Part shown: positions 41,028 to 50,808 of the stretch, one piece after another | Numbering within the stretch: the first letter of the stretch is position 1 | Layout of the letters: every line of letters begins with the position of its first letter | Source of the DNA: G965276765 sp965276825 | GTDB taxonomy: Bacteria > Actinomycetota > Acidimicrobiia > Acidimicrobiales > Palsa-688 | DNA: 64,000 nt | NCBI GenBank assembly: GCA_965276825.1 | Contig: OZ255630.1 | Span: 124,001 to 188,000, forward strand | Reading direction: 5' to 3' | The notes under the pieces: generated by a model | What the model was told of the DNA's origin: nothing | Seen by the model: only the letters and a program-made list of their open reading frames with translations | Databases searched by the model: none | Program-made: the position numbers and the translations under genes

Positions 41028-43091
41028 ATGAGCGAGCCGCAGCTCGAACGCTCCGTCCTCGAGGCCAAGGAACGCGAAGAGCTCTTCGCCATCGCCACGG
41101 CGCTCGGGACCAACCCCATCGCGAGAGCCCGCAAGTCCGACCTCGTCGGCCAGATCCTCAGGGCCACCGGGATCGAGGGGGAAGAGGCGCCCGCGGAGAC
41201 CAAGCCGCGCCGCACCCGGGCGAGGAAGGCGGCCGTAGCTGCCGAGGTGGCCGAGCCGCTCCCCCTCGGTGACCCCTCCGCCCCTTCCCACGAGGCACCC
41301 CCGGCGACAGAGCCGGCCGGCGCCGGGCGCGCCCCCCGAACCGACGGTGCCGACCGTCTCGCGGTGCCCGGGGGCGTCATTCCACCCGCGCCCGCCGACC
41401 CCTTGGCTCGGCCCGGGAGCGCCACGCCGCCCGCGTCCGCCGACCCCTCGGTCCCGCCGGCCGGCGCGGACGGCACGGCTCGGTCGGCGCCCCCCGACCG
41501 CGCGGGCCGGCCCGCCGGCGGTGAAGGCGCCGCGCGCGCCGGTGACGACCCCGACCGGACCGACGCCGCGGGCCGCCGCCAGGTCACCCAGAGCCGGCGA
41601 GCCGCTGCGGCGCCGGTGCGCAGCGACGAAGCCGATCGCGACGACGGCCAGCGGGCCGATCAGGACCGCCCCCGCACGGCGCCCGACGGTGGTCACGACC
41701 CGGCCAGGTCGGGCGCGGGCAACGGGGGCCAGGCGAGACGCAACCCGCGTCGCGACGAACGGGCCGGCCGGTCGGGACCCGCGTCGGAGCCGGCGCCATC
41801 AGCGGTCGGCTCCGACGGTGAAGGCGCCGCGCCGTCCCCGTCCGGGGGCGACGACAGCGGCAACCAGCGGTTCGAGGAGAGCGGCAATCGCAGGAGCCGG
41901 CGTCGCCGCGGGCGTGACCGCTCCGAGCGGGTCGAGCGCGACCTGTCCGGACAGGTGACCGACCAGCCCTTCAACGGCGAGCCGACTCCGGTCTCGGGCT
42001 ACCTCGACCTGCGCGAGGAGGGCTACGGCTTCCTGCGCTCCGGCGGCCACCTGGCCGGGCCCGACGACGTCTACGTGTCGATCAGCCAGGTCCGCCGCTT
42101 CGGCCTACGGCGCGGTGACCATCTCGACGGGGCGTCGCGCCCGGCCGGCGGCAACGAGAAGTACCCCGCTCTCCTCCGGCTCGACCGGGTGAGCGGGGGC
42201 GACCCCGACCTGGCGCGTGACCGCCCCGTGTTCGAGGACCTGCTCCCCGCCTTCCCCGACCGCCTGCTCCGCGTGGCCACCACCGATCCGCCGTCGCCGA
42301 CGGGCCGGCTCGTCGAGCTGGTGACGCCGATCGGCGCGGGTCAGCGCGTCCTGCTCAGCGCTCCGCCCCGGTCCGGGCGGCGCACCTTCGTCCGGGAGCT
42401 GGCCACCGCGCTCGATGCGGCCAACCCCGACGTCGAGGTGATCGTCGTGGTCATCGACGAGCGCCCCGAGGAGATCGCCGAGCTGCGCCGCGCCGTGGAC
42501 GCCGAGGTGGTGGCCACCGCGTTCGACCGCCCGGCCGACGAGCACGTGGCCGTCGCCGACCTGGTCATCGAGCGGGCCAAGCGCCGCGCCGAGCTCGGCG
42601 CCGACGTGGTGGTCGTCTTCGACGGCCTCACCCGCTTCGCCCGCAGCTACAACCTGGCCCAGCCGGCGACCGGCCGCGCCCTCGCCGGCGGGATCGACAC
42701 CGGCGCGCTCAACCCGCCCAAGCGGCTCTTCGGCGCGGCGAGGAATATCGAGGACGGCGGTTCGTTGACGATCGTTGCGACCGCGCTGACCGAGACGGGG
42801 AGCCGCATGGACGAGGTGATCTACGACGAGTTGCGGGACACGGCCAACGCCGAGATCCGCCTCTCGCACGACGCCGCCTCCCAGCGCGTCTTTCCCGCCG
42901 TCGACCTCGACGCCTCCTCGACCCGCCACGAGGAGCGCCTGGTCGACGCCGACCGCCTCGAGCGGTTGCGGACCCTGCGGGCGTCGCTCCTCGACCCGGC
43001 CACCGGCACCGCCGGCGTGGCCGGCCTGGATCGCCTCGTCGGCCGGATCCACTCGACGGCCGACAACGACGAGCTGCTCGCCGGCTCCTGA
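41028..43091 (+). CDS. rho: Transcription termination factor Rho with long insertion and atypical P-loop
   Basis: Protein of 687 residues. N-terminal SAP-like helix domain (residues 1-50), then about 270 residues rich in Ala, Pro, Gly, Arg and Asp (disordered, as in actinobacterial Rho), an RNA-binding cold-shock-like domain (VSGYLDLREEGYGFLRSGGH, DVYVSISQVRRFGLRRGD) and the RecA-type motor (IVVVIDERPEEIAELRR, GALNPPKRLFGAARNIEDGG, SRMDEVIYDELRD, QRVFPAVDLDASSTRHEE). The P-loop, normally APPKAGKT, reads APPRSGRRT (445-453): both lysines and the following Thr are replaced. DSITR reads DGLTR. Position between thrC and rpmE is standard, so this is the genuine rho locus. Confidence 0.93.
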   Translation: MSEPQLERSVLEAKEREELFAIATALGTNPIARARKSDLVGQILRATGIEGEEAPAETKPRRTRARKAAVAAEVAEPLPLGDPSAPSHEAPPATEPAGAGRAPRTDGADRLAVPGGVIPPAPADPLARPGSATPPASADPSVPPAGADGTARSAPPDRAGRPAGGEGAARAGDDPDRTDAAGRRQVTQSRRAAAAPVRSDEADRDDGQRADQDRPRTAPDGGHDPARSGAGNGGQARRNPRRDERAGRSGPASEPAPSAVGSDGEGAAPSPSGGDDSGNQRFEESGNRRSRRRRGRDRSERVERDLSGQVTDQPFNGEPTPVSGYLDLREEGYGFLRSGGHLAGPDDVYVSISQVRRFGLRRGDHLDGASRPAGGNEKYPALLRLDRVSGGDPDLARDRPVFEDLLPAFPDRLLRVATTDPPSPTGRLVELVTPIGAGQRVLLSAPPRSGRRTFVRELATALDAANPDVEVIVVVIDERPEEIAELRRAVDAEVVATAFDRPADEHVAVADLVIERAKRRAELGADVVVVFDGLTRFARSYNLAQPATGRALAGGIDTGALNPPKRLFGAARNIEDGGSLTIVATALTETGSRMDEVIYDELRDTANAEIRLSHDAASQRVFPAVDLDASSTRHEERLVDADRLERLRTLRASLLDPATGTAGVAGLDRLVGRIHSTADNDELLAGS

Positions 43092-43158
43092 GCGACCCGC
43101 AGGCCGCTCGCCCACCACCACCGGCCATACTGGAGACAGCAGGCCCAAGGAGATTGCC

Positions 43159-43371
43159 ATGAAGACCGAGACCCATCCCGAGTACGTGACCGCATCGGTC
43201 ACCTGCTCGTGCGGCAACAAGTTCACCACCCGCTCGACCAAGCCCACGCTCACCACCGAGCTGTGCAACGAGTGCCACCCGTTCTTCACCGGCAAGCAGA
43301 AGCTGGTCGACACCGGCGGGCGCGTCGAGCGCTTCGAGCGCCGCTACGGCCGGCGCGGCCCCAAGGCCTGA
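43159..43371 (+). CDS. rpmE: Ribosomal protein bL31
   Basis: Protein of 70 residues, the zinc-binding form: CSCG and CNEC supply four cysteines, followed by the invariant HPFFTGKQKLVDTGGRVERF. AAGGAGA precedes the ATG by six bases. The zinc-containing form is usually replaced by a Cys-less paralogue under zinc starvation; no paralogue is in the window. Confidence 0.98.
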   Translation: MKTETHPEYVTASVTCSCGNKFTTRSTKPTLTTELCNECHPFFTGKQKLVDTGGRVERFERRYGRRGPKA

Positions 43372-44450
43372 CCGTCGCCGGTCCGGCCGGCGACGACCGC
43401 ATCGGCGCACTGCGCGCCGCCAAGCTCGTCGCCCTGGTCGTCCAGGAGCTCGGCCCCGACCCTTCCCGCACGGGGAGGGCGTGGCCCCACGGTGCCACCC
43501 TCGTCGAGGGTGGCACCGGGCGCGCCTGGGTGCTGATCGACGACGCCGAGGTCGCCGGACTTCCCGCCGCGCTGATCTGGGGATGGCGCCAGGGCCGCGA
43601 CGACCTGCACGTCGTGGTCGACGACGGCCGGGGCCGTCCCGGGCCGAGATCAGCGTCGGCGGTCGTTGCCACCAGGGCGGCCGAGTTGGCCGCGCCGCCG
43701 ACGGTGTGGCGGGTCGACGGCCGCTCGATCACCCCGGCCGACGGGCTCGGAGCCGACGACCCCGACCGGGCGCCAGGGGGCGCCGACCTGGCCGCCCTCC
43801 TCGTGGTCCACGGCATCGACCCGGTGGTCGAGGACGGCGTGGTGCGGGGCGACGTCCTCGGGCTCGAAGTGGCGAGGGCCGTGCCCGACGGCGACGGCGG
43901 CTGGGCCCTCCAGGTCGGCGTCGGGGCCCACGACCGGGAGGCCAGGGCGGAGATGCGCGTGGGCGAGGACACCGGTGCCGCCCTCGACGACGTCCGGGCC
44001 ACGGTGCTCGCCCACCGCCGCCCCGGCGTGGGACGCCACCCGGCCAACACCCTGGCGCGGGAGCGGTGGCTGCGCACCCTGCTCGTCACCGACCCCGGCC
44101 GGGCCGGAGCGGCGTCGCTGGCCGCGGTGGCGCCCGCGTCGCCACGCACCGACCTGCGGGCACCGTCGCCGGCCGCGGCGGTGGGCGTCGACCCCGACGG
44201 CACGCCGGTCGTGGTGGTGGCGTCGGCCGGGGTCGACGTCGACCTCGTGCCCACCGCCGCCGAGATCCGCCGGCGCGAGGCGCCGGGCGCCAGGTTGCGC
44301 ATCGTCGTGCCCGAGGGCGACGACCACCGCTTCACCCGCCGCCTGGCGGCCGCCCTCGCCGAGCCGGCCGACGTGCGGACCGTCCCCCCCGACTGGCAGA
44401 CGTGGACGCCCCCGCTGCCTCCAGCGGGGAGCGACCCGGCCGGTCGGTAG
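43368..44450 (+). CDS. Unknown protein encoded between rpmE and prfA
   Basis: About 360 residues, rich in Ala, Asp, Gly, Arg and Val, with no transmembrane segment. Recognisable organisation: a first alpha/beta part (AKLVALVVQELGPDP, AWVLIDDAEVAGLPAALIWG, DLHVVVDDG) and a second (LAALLVVHGIDPVVEDGVV, HPANTLARERWLRTLLV, VVVVASAGVDVDLVPTAAEI, ARLRIVVPEGDDHRFTRRLA). No catalytic motif was recognised. No ATG, GTG or TTG lies at the natural start; a CTG overlapping the rpmE stop (CTGA, 43368) is the best candidate. The dense operon and normal codon use argue that it is a real gene with a role linked to translation. Confidence 0.75.
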   Translation: MTVAGPAGDDRIGALRAAKLVALVVQELGPDPSRTGRAWPHGATLVEGGTGRAWVLIDDAEVAGLPAALIWGWRQGRDDLHVVVDDGRGRPGPRSASAVVATRAAELAAPPTVWRVDGRSITPADGLGADDPDRAPGGADLAALLVVHGIDPVVEDGVVRGDVLGLEVARAVPDGDGGWALQVGVGAHDREARAEMRVGEDTGAALDDVRATVLAHRRPGVGRHPANTLARERWLRTLLVTDPGRAGAASLAAVAPASPRTDLRAPSPAAAVGVDPDGTPVVVVASAGVDVDLVPTAAEIRRREAPGARLRIVVPEGDDHRFTRRLAAALAEPADVRTVPPDWQTWTPPLPPAGSDPAGR

Positions 44451-44461
44451 GCTCGACGGTC

Positions 44462-45532
44462 GTGGACGAACGCCTGGACGATCTGGCTCGGGAGCTCGCC
44501 TACGTCCAGGCCCAGCTGTCGGACCCCGACGTGGGGAGCGACCCGAAGCGCCTGCGCGACGTGTCGCGCCGCCACCACGAGCTCGAGCCGGTCATCGCGG
44601 TGTGGAGCGAGGTGCAGCGCGTCCGGGGCGACATCGAAGCGGCCAGGGAGATGCTGGCCGACGCCGACGGTGACGACCGGGAGCTGCTCCGCGAGGAGAT
44701 CCGCACGGGCGAGGCGCGCCTCGACGAGCTCGACGAGGCGCTCAAGGTGCTCCTCCTGCCGAAGGACCCAAACGACGGGCGCACCGTGATCGTCGAGATC
44801 CGCGGCGCCGAGGGCGGGGAGGAGGGCAACCTGTGGGCCAGGGACCTCTACGAGATGTACCAGCGCTACGCCGAGAGGATCGGGCTCAGGATCGAGCAGC
44901 TCTCCGCCGACCCCTCGTACATGGGCGGGTTCAACCAGATCACCGTCCTGGTCAGGGGGGCCCAGGCCTGGTCCCACCTGAAGCACGAGGGCGGCCCGCA
45001 CCGGGTCCAGCGGGTCCCGGCGACGGAATCGCAGGGACGGGTGCACACCTCGACCGCCGCGGTCACCGTGCTGCCCGAAGCCCGGGACGTCGAGGTCCAC
45101 ATCGAGGACAAGGACCTCAAGGTCGACGTCTACCGGTCCACGGGGCCAGGTGGCCAGTCGGTCAACACCACCGACTCGGCCGTGCGGGTGACCCACCTGC
45201 CGACCGGCATCGTCGTGGCCATGCAGGACGAGAAGAGCCAGATCCAGAACCGGGCCAAGGCCATGCAGGTCCTGCGAGCCAGGATCCTGCGCGCCGAGCA
45301 GGACCGACAGGCATCGGAAGCCTCGGCTGCCAGACGGAGCCAGACCGGTTCGGGCGGCCGGTCGGAGAAGATCCGGACCTACAACTACAAGGAGAACCGG
45401 GTCACCGACCACCGCATCGGCCTGACCCTCTACAAGCTGGACAAGGTGCTGCTCGGCGAGCTCGACGACTTCGTCGACGCGCTGCTGGCCGACGAGCGGA
45501 GGCGGCAGCTCGAAGGTGAAGGCGAGCCCTGA
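44462..45532 (+). CDS. prfA: Peptide chain release factor 1
   Basis: Recognises UAA and UAG and triggers peptide release. 356 residues. Domain 1 coiled coil (VDERLDDLARELAYVQAQL), AEGGEEGNLWARDLYEMY, the stop-codon-recognition region around HRVQRVPATESQGRVHTS (the PAT-type tripeptide sits in VPATESQ, making it RF1 rather than RF2), the GGQ loop STGPGGQSVNTTDS with Gly230-Gly231-Gln232, and the end RTYNYKENRVTDHRIGLTLY. GTG 44462. prmC, which methylates the GGQ glutamine, follows immediately. Confidence 0.97.
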   Translation: MDERLDDLARELAYVQAQLSDPDVGSDPKRLRDVSRRHHELEPVIAVWSEVQRVRGDIEAAREMLADADGDDRELLREEIRTGEARLDELDEALKVLLLPKDPNDGRTVIVEIRGAEGGEEGNLWARDLYEMYQRYAERIGLRIEQLSADPSYMGGFNQITVLVRGAQAWSHLKHEGGPHRVQRVPATESQGRVHTSTAAVTVLPEARDVEVHIEDKDLKVDVYRSTGPGGQSVNTTDSAVRVTHLPTGIVVAMQDEKSQIQNRAKAMQVLRARILRAEQDRQASEASAARRSQTGSGGRSEKIRTYNYKENRVTDHRIGLTLYKLDKVLLGELDDFVDALLADERRRQLEGEGEP

Positions 45533-46434
45533 GGATCGCGCCGGGGGAGCGGCCACCGGGGAGCGTCACCTGGCGCGACCTGCTGGCCGACGCCGAGGCC
45601 GCCATCGGCTCCGCTCGTGAGGCGCGCTGGCTGGCGGAGGAGGCGGCGTCGTCGGCGTGGGCCGCCCTGCTCGACGAGGCGGTCAGCGCCAGGGCGGCGG
45701 CCTGGTTCGACGAGCGCCTCGGTCGCCGGCGCGCCGGTGAGCCGCTGCAGTACGTGCTCGGGCACTGGCCGTTCCGCGGCCTCGACCTCGTCGTCGACCG
45801 GAGGGTCCTGATCCCCAGGTCCGAGACCGAAGGGGTGGTCGACGCGGCCATCGGCGAGCTGCGGCGCGTCGCCGGCGACGAGGGCGGGCTCGCGGTCGAT
45901 CTCGGGACGGGGTCGGGGGCCATCGCCCTGGCCCTGGCCGCCGAGCGGCGCGGCCTGCGGGTGTGGGCGTCGGACGCATCCGAGGGCGCCCTGGCCGTGG
46001 CCAGCACCAACCTGGCCGGCCTCGGCGGCGCCGCGGCCACCCGGGTCCGCCTCGTTGCCGGCGACTGGTGGGACGCTCTCCCCGAGGATCTGGCCGGGCG
46101 CGTCGACGTGGTCGTGGCCAACCCGCCGTACGTCGCCTCCGACGAGATGGCCGCGCTCGACCGGATGGTCGCGGACTGGGAGCCGGCCGACGCCCTCCAC
46201 GGCGGTCCCGACGGCCTCGACGCCGTCCGCGTCATCCTGGCCGGCGCCGGACGGTGGGTGCGCCCCGGGGGCGCCGTGGTGGTCGAGCTCGGCGCCGGCC
46301 AGGGCGCTGCCGCCCTCGACCTGGCCGCGACCCACGGCTACGCCGACGCCGAGATCCGCCCGGATCTGGCCGGCCGCGACCGCACCCTCGTCGCCCGGAC
46401 CGCACCTGCGGGGACCCCGGGGCGCCGGGCGTGA
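45529..46434 (+). CDS. prmC: Release factor glutamine N5-methyltransferase
   Basis: SAM-dependent methyltransferase that modifies the GGQ glutamine of release factors. About 301 residues. The N-terminal helical domain (TWRDLLADAEAAIGSAREAR to RRRAGEPLQYVLGHWPFRGL) and the catalytic domain (VLIPRSETEGVVD, VDLGTGSGAIALALA, NPPY in VVVANPPYVASDEM at residue 198) are both present. The N-terminal domain can only be made if translation begins at CTG 45529, which overlaps the prfA stop (CTGA): an in-frame TGA lies ten bases upstream and the next GTG (45754) would delete the domain. Ends GTGA-overlapped with the next gene. Confidence 0.93.
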   Translation: MRIAPGERPPGSVTWRDLLADAEAAIGSAREARWLAEEAASSAWAALLDEAVSARAAAWFDERLGRRRAGEPLQYVLGHWPFRGLDLVVDRRVLIPRSETEGVVDAAIGELRRVAGDEGGLAVDLGTGSGAIALALAAERRGLRVWASDASEGALAVASTNLAGLGGAAATRVRLVAGDWWDALPEDLAGRVDVVVANPPYVASDEMAALDRMVADWEPADALHGGPDGLDAVRVILAGAGRWVRPGGAVVVELGAGQGAAALDLAATHGYADAEIRPDLAGRDRTLVARTAPAGTPGRRA

Positions 46435-47258
46435 CCCCACCGGGCGGGGCGACGACTGAGGGGGCGACGACGGACGAGGGCGACGATCTGGTGATCCTGG
46501 GTGACAACCTCGACGTGCTCCGTCACGTCGCCGACGGGGCCTACCAGGTCGTCTACCTCGACCCCCCCTTCAACACCGGCCGGCGCCGGGTGGGAGCGTC
46601 CGAGCCGTGGTCCTACGACGACCGGTGGGACGACTTCGCCGCCTTCATCGAGCCACGCCTGCGCGAGGCCAGGCGGGTCCTCGCCGACACCGGGACCCTC
46701 TACGTGCACCTCGACTGGCGGGAGGTCCACTACGTCAAGGTCCTCCTCGACACCATCTTCTCGCGCGCCGCCTTCCTCAACGAGATCATCTGGGCCTACG
46801 ACTACGGAGGCCGCTCCCGCCGGCGGTGGCCGGCCAAGCACGACACGATCCTCGTCTACGTCAAGGACCCGGACCGCTACTGGTTCGACGCCGAGGCGGT
46901 CGACCGGGAGCCGTACATGGCGCCCGGCCTGGTCGGCCCGGAGAAGGCGGGGAGGGGCAAGCTGCCCACTGACGTGTGGTGGCACACGATCGTGACGACG
47001 ACCGGGCGCGAGCGCACCGGCTACCCGGACCAGAAGCCGGAAGGCCTCCTGCGCCGCATGGTCGTGGCGTCGTCGCGCCCCGGCGACACCGTCGCCGACC
47101 TCTTCGCCGGGAGCGGCACCCTCGGGGCCGTGGCGAGGAGCACGGGCCGCCGCTTCGTGCTCGTCGACGCCAACCCCGAGGCCCACGCCGTCATCCGGCG
47201 CAGGCTCGGCGACGAGGGCATCCGCTACGTCCACCACCCGGAAGAGCCGGCCCGATGA
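46431..47258 (+). CDS. Orphan site-specific DNA methyltransferase (beta-type motif order)
   Basis: Protein of 275 residues. Catalytic motif IV DPPFNTG at residue 44 (YLDPPFNTGRRRVG) precedes the SAM-binding motif I at residue 225 (DLFAGSGTLGAVARSTGRRF), the beta-class order typical of N6-adenine or N4-cytosine methyltransferases such as type III Mod relatives. Other family segments: GTLYVHLDWREVHYVKVLLD, IIWAYDYGG and YPDQKPEGLLRRMV. Target-recognition part is short. GTG 46431 overlaps prmC; the stop overlaps ywlC. No restriction enzyme is nearby, so it is likely a solitary, possibly regulatory, methylase that has become part of a housekeeping operon. Confidence 0.9.
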   Translation: MTPPGGATTEGATTDEGDDLVILGDNLDVLRHVADGAYQVVYLDPPFNTGRRRVGASEPWSYDDRWDDFAAFIEPRLREARRVLADTGTLYVHLDWREVHYVKVLLDTIFSRAAFLNEIIWAYDYGGRSRRRWPAKHDTILVYVKDPDRYWFDAEAVDREPYMAPGLVGPEKAGRGKLPTDVWWHTIVTTTGRERTGYPDQKPEGLLRRMVVASSRPGDTVADLFAGSGTLGAVARSTGRRFVLVDANPEAHAVIRRRLGDEGIRYVHHPEEPAR

Positions 47259-47899
47259 GCACCGGGCCCGTGCTCGTGGATGGCGCCGAGGTGGCCGCAG
47301 GCGGGGGCGCCCTCGACGCGGTGGTGGCGGCCCTCGTCGCCGGCGGGGTGATCGGCGTCCCCACCGACACCGTCTACGGGCTGGCCGTCGACGCCCGCGT
47401 CGCCGGGGCCGCGGACCGGGTCTTCCGGCTCAAGCGCCGGCCGAGGGACACCGCCCTCGCCGTGCTCGTCGCCGACGTCGGCCAGGCCAGGGGGCTGACC
47501 GGGTCACTGACCGGGTCCGCCGGGCGGCTCGTCGAGACGCTGTGGCCGGGAGCCCTGACCGTCGTCGCCGAGCGGTCGGCCGGCGTGGCCCTCGACCTCG
47601 GCGGCGACCCCGCCACCATCGGCCTGCGCTGCCCGGCCCACCCCGTGGCCAGGGCGGTGGCCGGGTCGATCGGGCCGTTTGCCGCCACCAGCGCCAACCG
47701 CCACGGCGAGGCACCGGTCACCACGGCGGCGCAGCTGGCGTCGGTCCTCCCCGACGTGGCCCTCGTCGTTGACGGCGGCCCCTGCACCGGGGAGGCGTCG
47801 ACCGTCGTCGACGTGCGCGCCGGCACCCCACGGTTGCTGCGCGCCGGTCACCTTTCCCTCCCCGTCGTCCTCGCTGCGTGGAACGGCGAGCCCCGCTGA
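47255..47899 (+). CDS. ywlC: L-threonylcarbamoyladenylate synthase
   Basis: Makes threonylcarbamoyl-AMP for the t6A37 modification of tRNAs that read ANN codons. 214 residues of the YrdC/Sua5 core without the Sua5 C-terminal domain. Motifs: GGVIGVPTDTVYGLAVDA, RVFRLKRRPRDTALAVLV, LWPGALTVV, IGLRCPAHPVA, FAATSANRHGEAPVTTAA and STVVDVRAGTPRLLRAG. ATG 47255 overlaps the methyltransferase stop (ATGA). Gene order prfA-prmC-ywlC-glyA is common in Gram-positive bacteria. Confidence 0.95.
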   Translation: MSTGPVLVDGAEVAAGGGALDAVVAALVAGGVIGVPTDTVYGLAVDARVAGAADRVFRLKRRPRDTALAVLVADVGQARGLTGSLTGSAGRLVETLWPGALTVVAERSAGVALDLGGDPATIGLRCPAHPVARAVAGSIGPFAATSANRHGEAPVTTAAQLASVLPDVALVVDGGPCTGEASTVVDVRAGTPRLLRAGHLSLPVVLAAWNGEPR

Positions 47900-47944
47900 C
47901 CGGGGTCAGGAGCGCAGGCCGGGGGTGGCCCTAGACTCGGGGGC

Positions 47945-49204
<1,260 letters not shown>

Positions 49205-49223
49205 CCGCGACCGCGTCCCACTG

Positions 49224-50486
49224 ATGGGACCCTACGGCGACTTCGCCGTCATCGGCGCGGTCGCCGCCATCGTCACCTTCGCCACCACCTTCGTCGTGCG
49301 GCGCCTGGCGCACCGCTTCTCGCTCATCGTCGTCCCCGACGAGCGGCGGGTCCACGAGCGCCCGACGCCGACGGTCGGGGGGGCGGCGATGTTCGTCGGC
49401 CTGCTGGCGGCGATGGCCGTCGCCTCGCAGCTCCACGCCTTCGCCGGTGTGTTCCGCGGCAACTCCGAGCCGCTCGGCATCGTGCTCGGCGCCACGGTGA
49501 TCTTCACCGTCGGGATGGCCGACGACCTGCGGGACATGTCCCCGCCGGCCAAGATGTCCGGCCAGGTCCTCGCCGGCACCGTCCTCTACGTCCTCGGCGT
49601 CACCATGCTGTACTTCCGCCTGCCCCTCGTCGGCACCACGCTGGTGCTCTCACCCGACCTGGCGCCGGTGGTCACCGTGCTCTGGGTCGTCGGCATCGCC
49701 AACGCGGTCAACTTCATCGACGGGCTCGACGGCCTGGCCGCGGGGATCATCGGGATCGCGTCGATCACCTTCTTCATCTACTCCCACCAGTTCCTCGCCC
49801 TGCAGGGCTCCACCACCAACGTCGGTCCCCTCGTCGCGGTCATCACCTTCGGCCTGTGCGTCGGCTTCCTGCCCCACAACTTCCACCCGGCCAAGATCTT
49901 CATGGGCGACGCCGGCGCCATGCTGCTCGGGCTGCTGATGGCCGGCTCGACGATGTCGGTCGTCGGCTCGACCCAGCTCAGCTTCTCCGGGCGGACCTAC
50001 TTCACCTTCGCCCCCATCGTCATCCCGTTCTTCATCCTGGCCATCCCGTTCCTCGACACCGCCTTCGCGGTGATCCGCAGGGCCAGCCGGAGGATGAACC
50101 CGGCGGTGGCCGACAAGAACCACCTCCACCACCGGCTCATGCGCCTCGGCCACGGCCAGCGCCGGGCCGTGCTCATCCTCTGGGCGTGGACCGCCCTGGC
50201 GTCGGGGCTGATCCTGTACCCGGTCCTCACCGACCACAACACCCTCTTCGTGCCCATCGCCGTCGCCGCCCTCGGCGTGGTCCTGGTCACCGTCTTCGCC
50301 CGGGGCCGTGGGAGCGCGGCGGGCGGCCAGGTCGACGAGCCTGCGACCGGTCCGCCGATGGCGTCGTTGGACCGACCCCCTCCCGACCCGCAGGCGCTCG
50401 GGTCCGTCGCCGACCCCGTCGGACCGCCCGCGGGGGGAGGCGGGAGCCGGCGGGTCAATTTGCGGTCCGACCAGCGGCCTTCGTAG
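49224..50486 (+). CDS. Polyprenyl-phosphate N-acetylglucosaminyl/sugar-phosphate transferase (WecA/TagO type)
   Basis: Integral membrane enzyme, 420 residues with about ten helices, transferring a sugar-1-phosphate from a UDP-sugar to undecaprenyl or decaprenyl phosphate, the first step of a cell-envelope glycopolymer. Motifs: VPDERRVHERPTPTVGGAAMF, the catalytic aspartates in FTVGMADDLRDM and NFIDGLDGLAAG, FHPAKIFMGDAGAMLLG, and the cytosolic histidine loop KNHLHHRLMRLGH. The C-terminal 70 residues are a Pro/Gly-rich extension. Its location in front of the atp operon is typical of actinobacteria. Confidence 0.93.
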   Translation: MGPYGDFAVIGAVAAIVTFATTFVVRRLAHRFSLIVVPDERRVHERPTPTVGGAAMFVGLLAAMAVASQLHAFAGVFRGNSEPLGIVLGATVIFTVGMADDLRDMSPPAKMSGQVLAGTVLYVLGVTMLYFRLPLVGTTLVLSPDLAPVVTVLWVVGIANAVNFIDGLDGLAAGIIGIASITFFIYSHQFLALQGSTTNVGPLVAVITFGLCVGFLPHNFHPAKIFMGDAGAMLLGLLMAGSTMSVVGSTQLSFSGRTYFTFAPIVIPFFILAIPFLDTAFAVIRRASRRMNPAVADKNHLHHRLMRLGHGQRRAVLILWAWTALASGLILYPVLTDHNTLFVPIAVAALGVVLVTVFARGRGSAAGGQVDEPATGPPMASLDRPPPDPQALGSVADPVGPPAGGGGSRRVNLRSDQRPS

Positions 50487-50489
50487 ATT
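50460..50489 (+). promoter_or_regulatory. Candidate promoter of the ATP synthase operon
   Basis: TTGCGG (50460-50465), 18 bp, TAGATT (50484-50489), overlapping the 3' end of the WecA/TagO-type gene and about 90 bp before the first atp-associated reading frame. Best promoter match seen between the two transcription units. Confidence 0.5.
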
Positions 50490-50581
50490 CGGGGCCGTGA
50501 TGTGGATCGTTGAGGCGGATCGACGACGCAGTCCTGCTGGGTCGAATCGGGTGGTGGCTGCAGGGGACGAGGTGCGACCAG

Positions 50582-50785
50582 GTGGGCGACGGATCGGGTC
50601 CCGGGATCATGGCGTACGCCGAGTTGGGCATGCTCAATGCGCTGTGCCTGCTGCTCGGCCTGCTCGCCGGCTGGCTCGTGGACCGGGCGCTCGGCACCCT
50701 TCCGATCTTCCTCTTCGTCGGGCTCGTGCTGGGGATCGCCATCGGCATCCTCGCCACCCGCAGGGAGCTGCGGCGCCGCTTCTGA
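50582..50785 (+). CDS. AtpZ/AtpI-like small membrane protein
   Basis: 67 residues with two hydrophobic segments (LNALCLLLGLLAGWLVDRAL and LPIFLFVGLVLGIAIGIL) joined by a short turn, then a basic end (TRRELRRRF). This is the pattern of the small AtpZ-type proteins encoded at the head of atp operons, which have been linked to ion transport or to c-ring assembly. GTG 50582 has GGGGACGAGG upstream; ATG 50609 is an alternative start. Confidence 0.75.
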   Translation: MGDGSGPGIMAYAELGMLNALCLLLGLLAGWLVDRALGTLPIFLFVGLVLGIAIGILATRRELRRRF

Positions 50786-50808
50786 GCCTCGACCCCCGGG
50801 GCTAGCAG

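Noticed and set aside
43286..45556. Minus-strand open frame of 756 residues
   Set aside because: Antisense to the unknown gene and prfA; no domain and typical shadow composition.
47900..47944. Glycine riboswitch upstream of glyA
   Set aside because: The gap is only 45 bp, too short for the aptamer.
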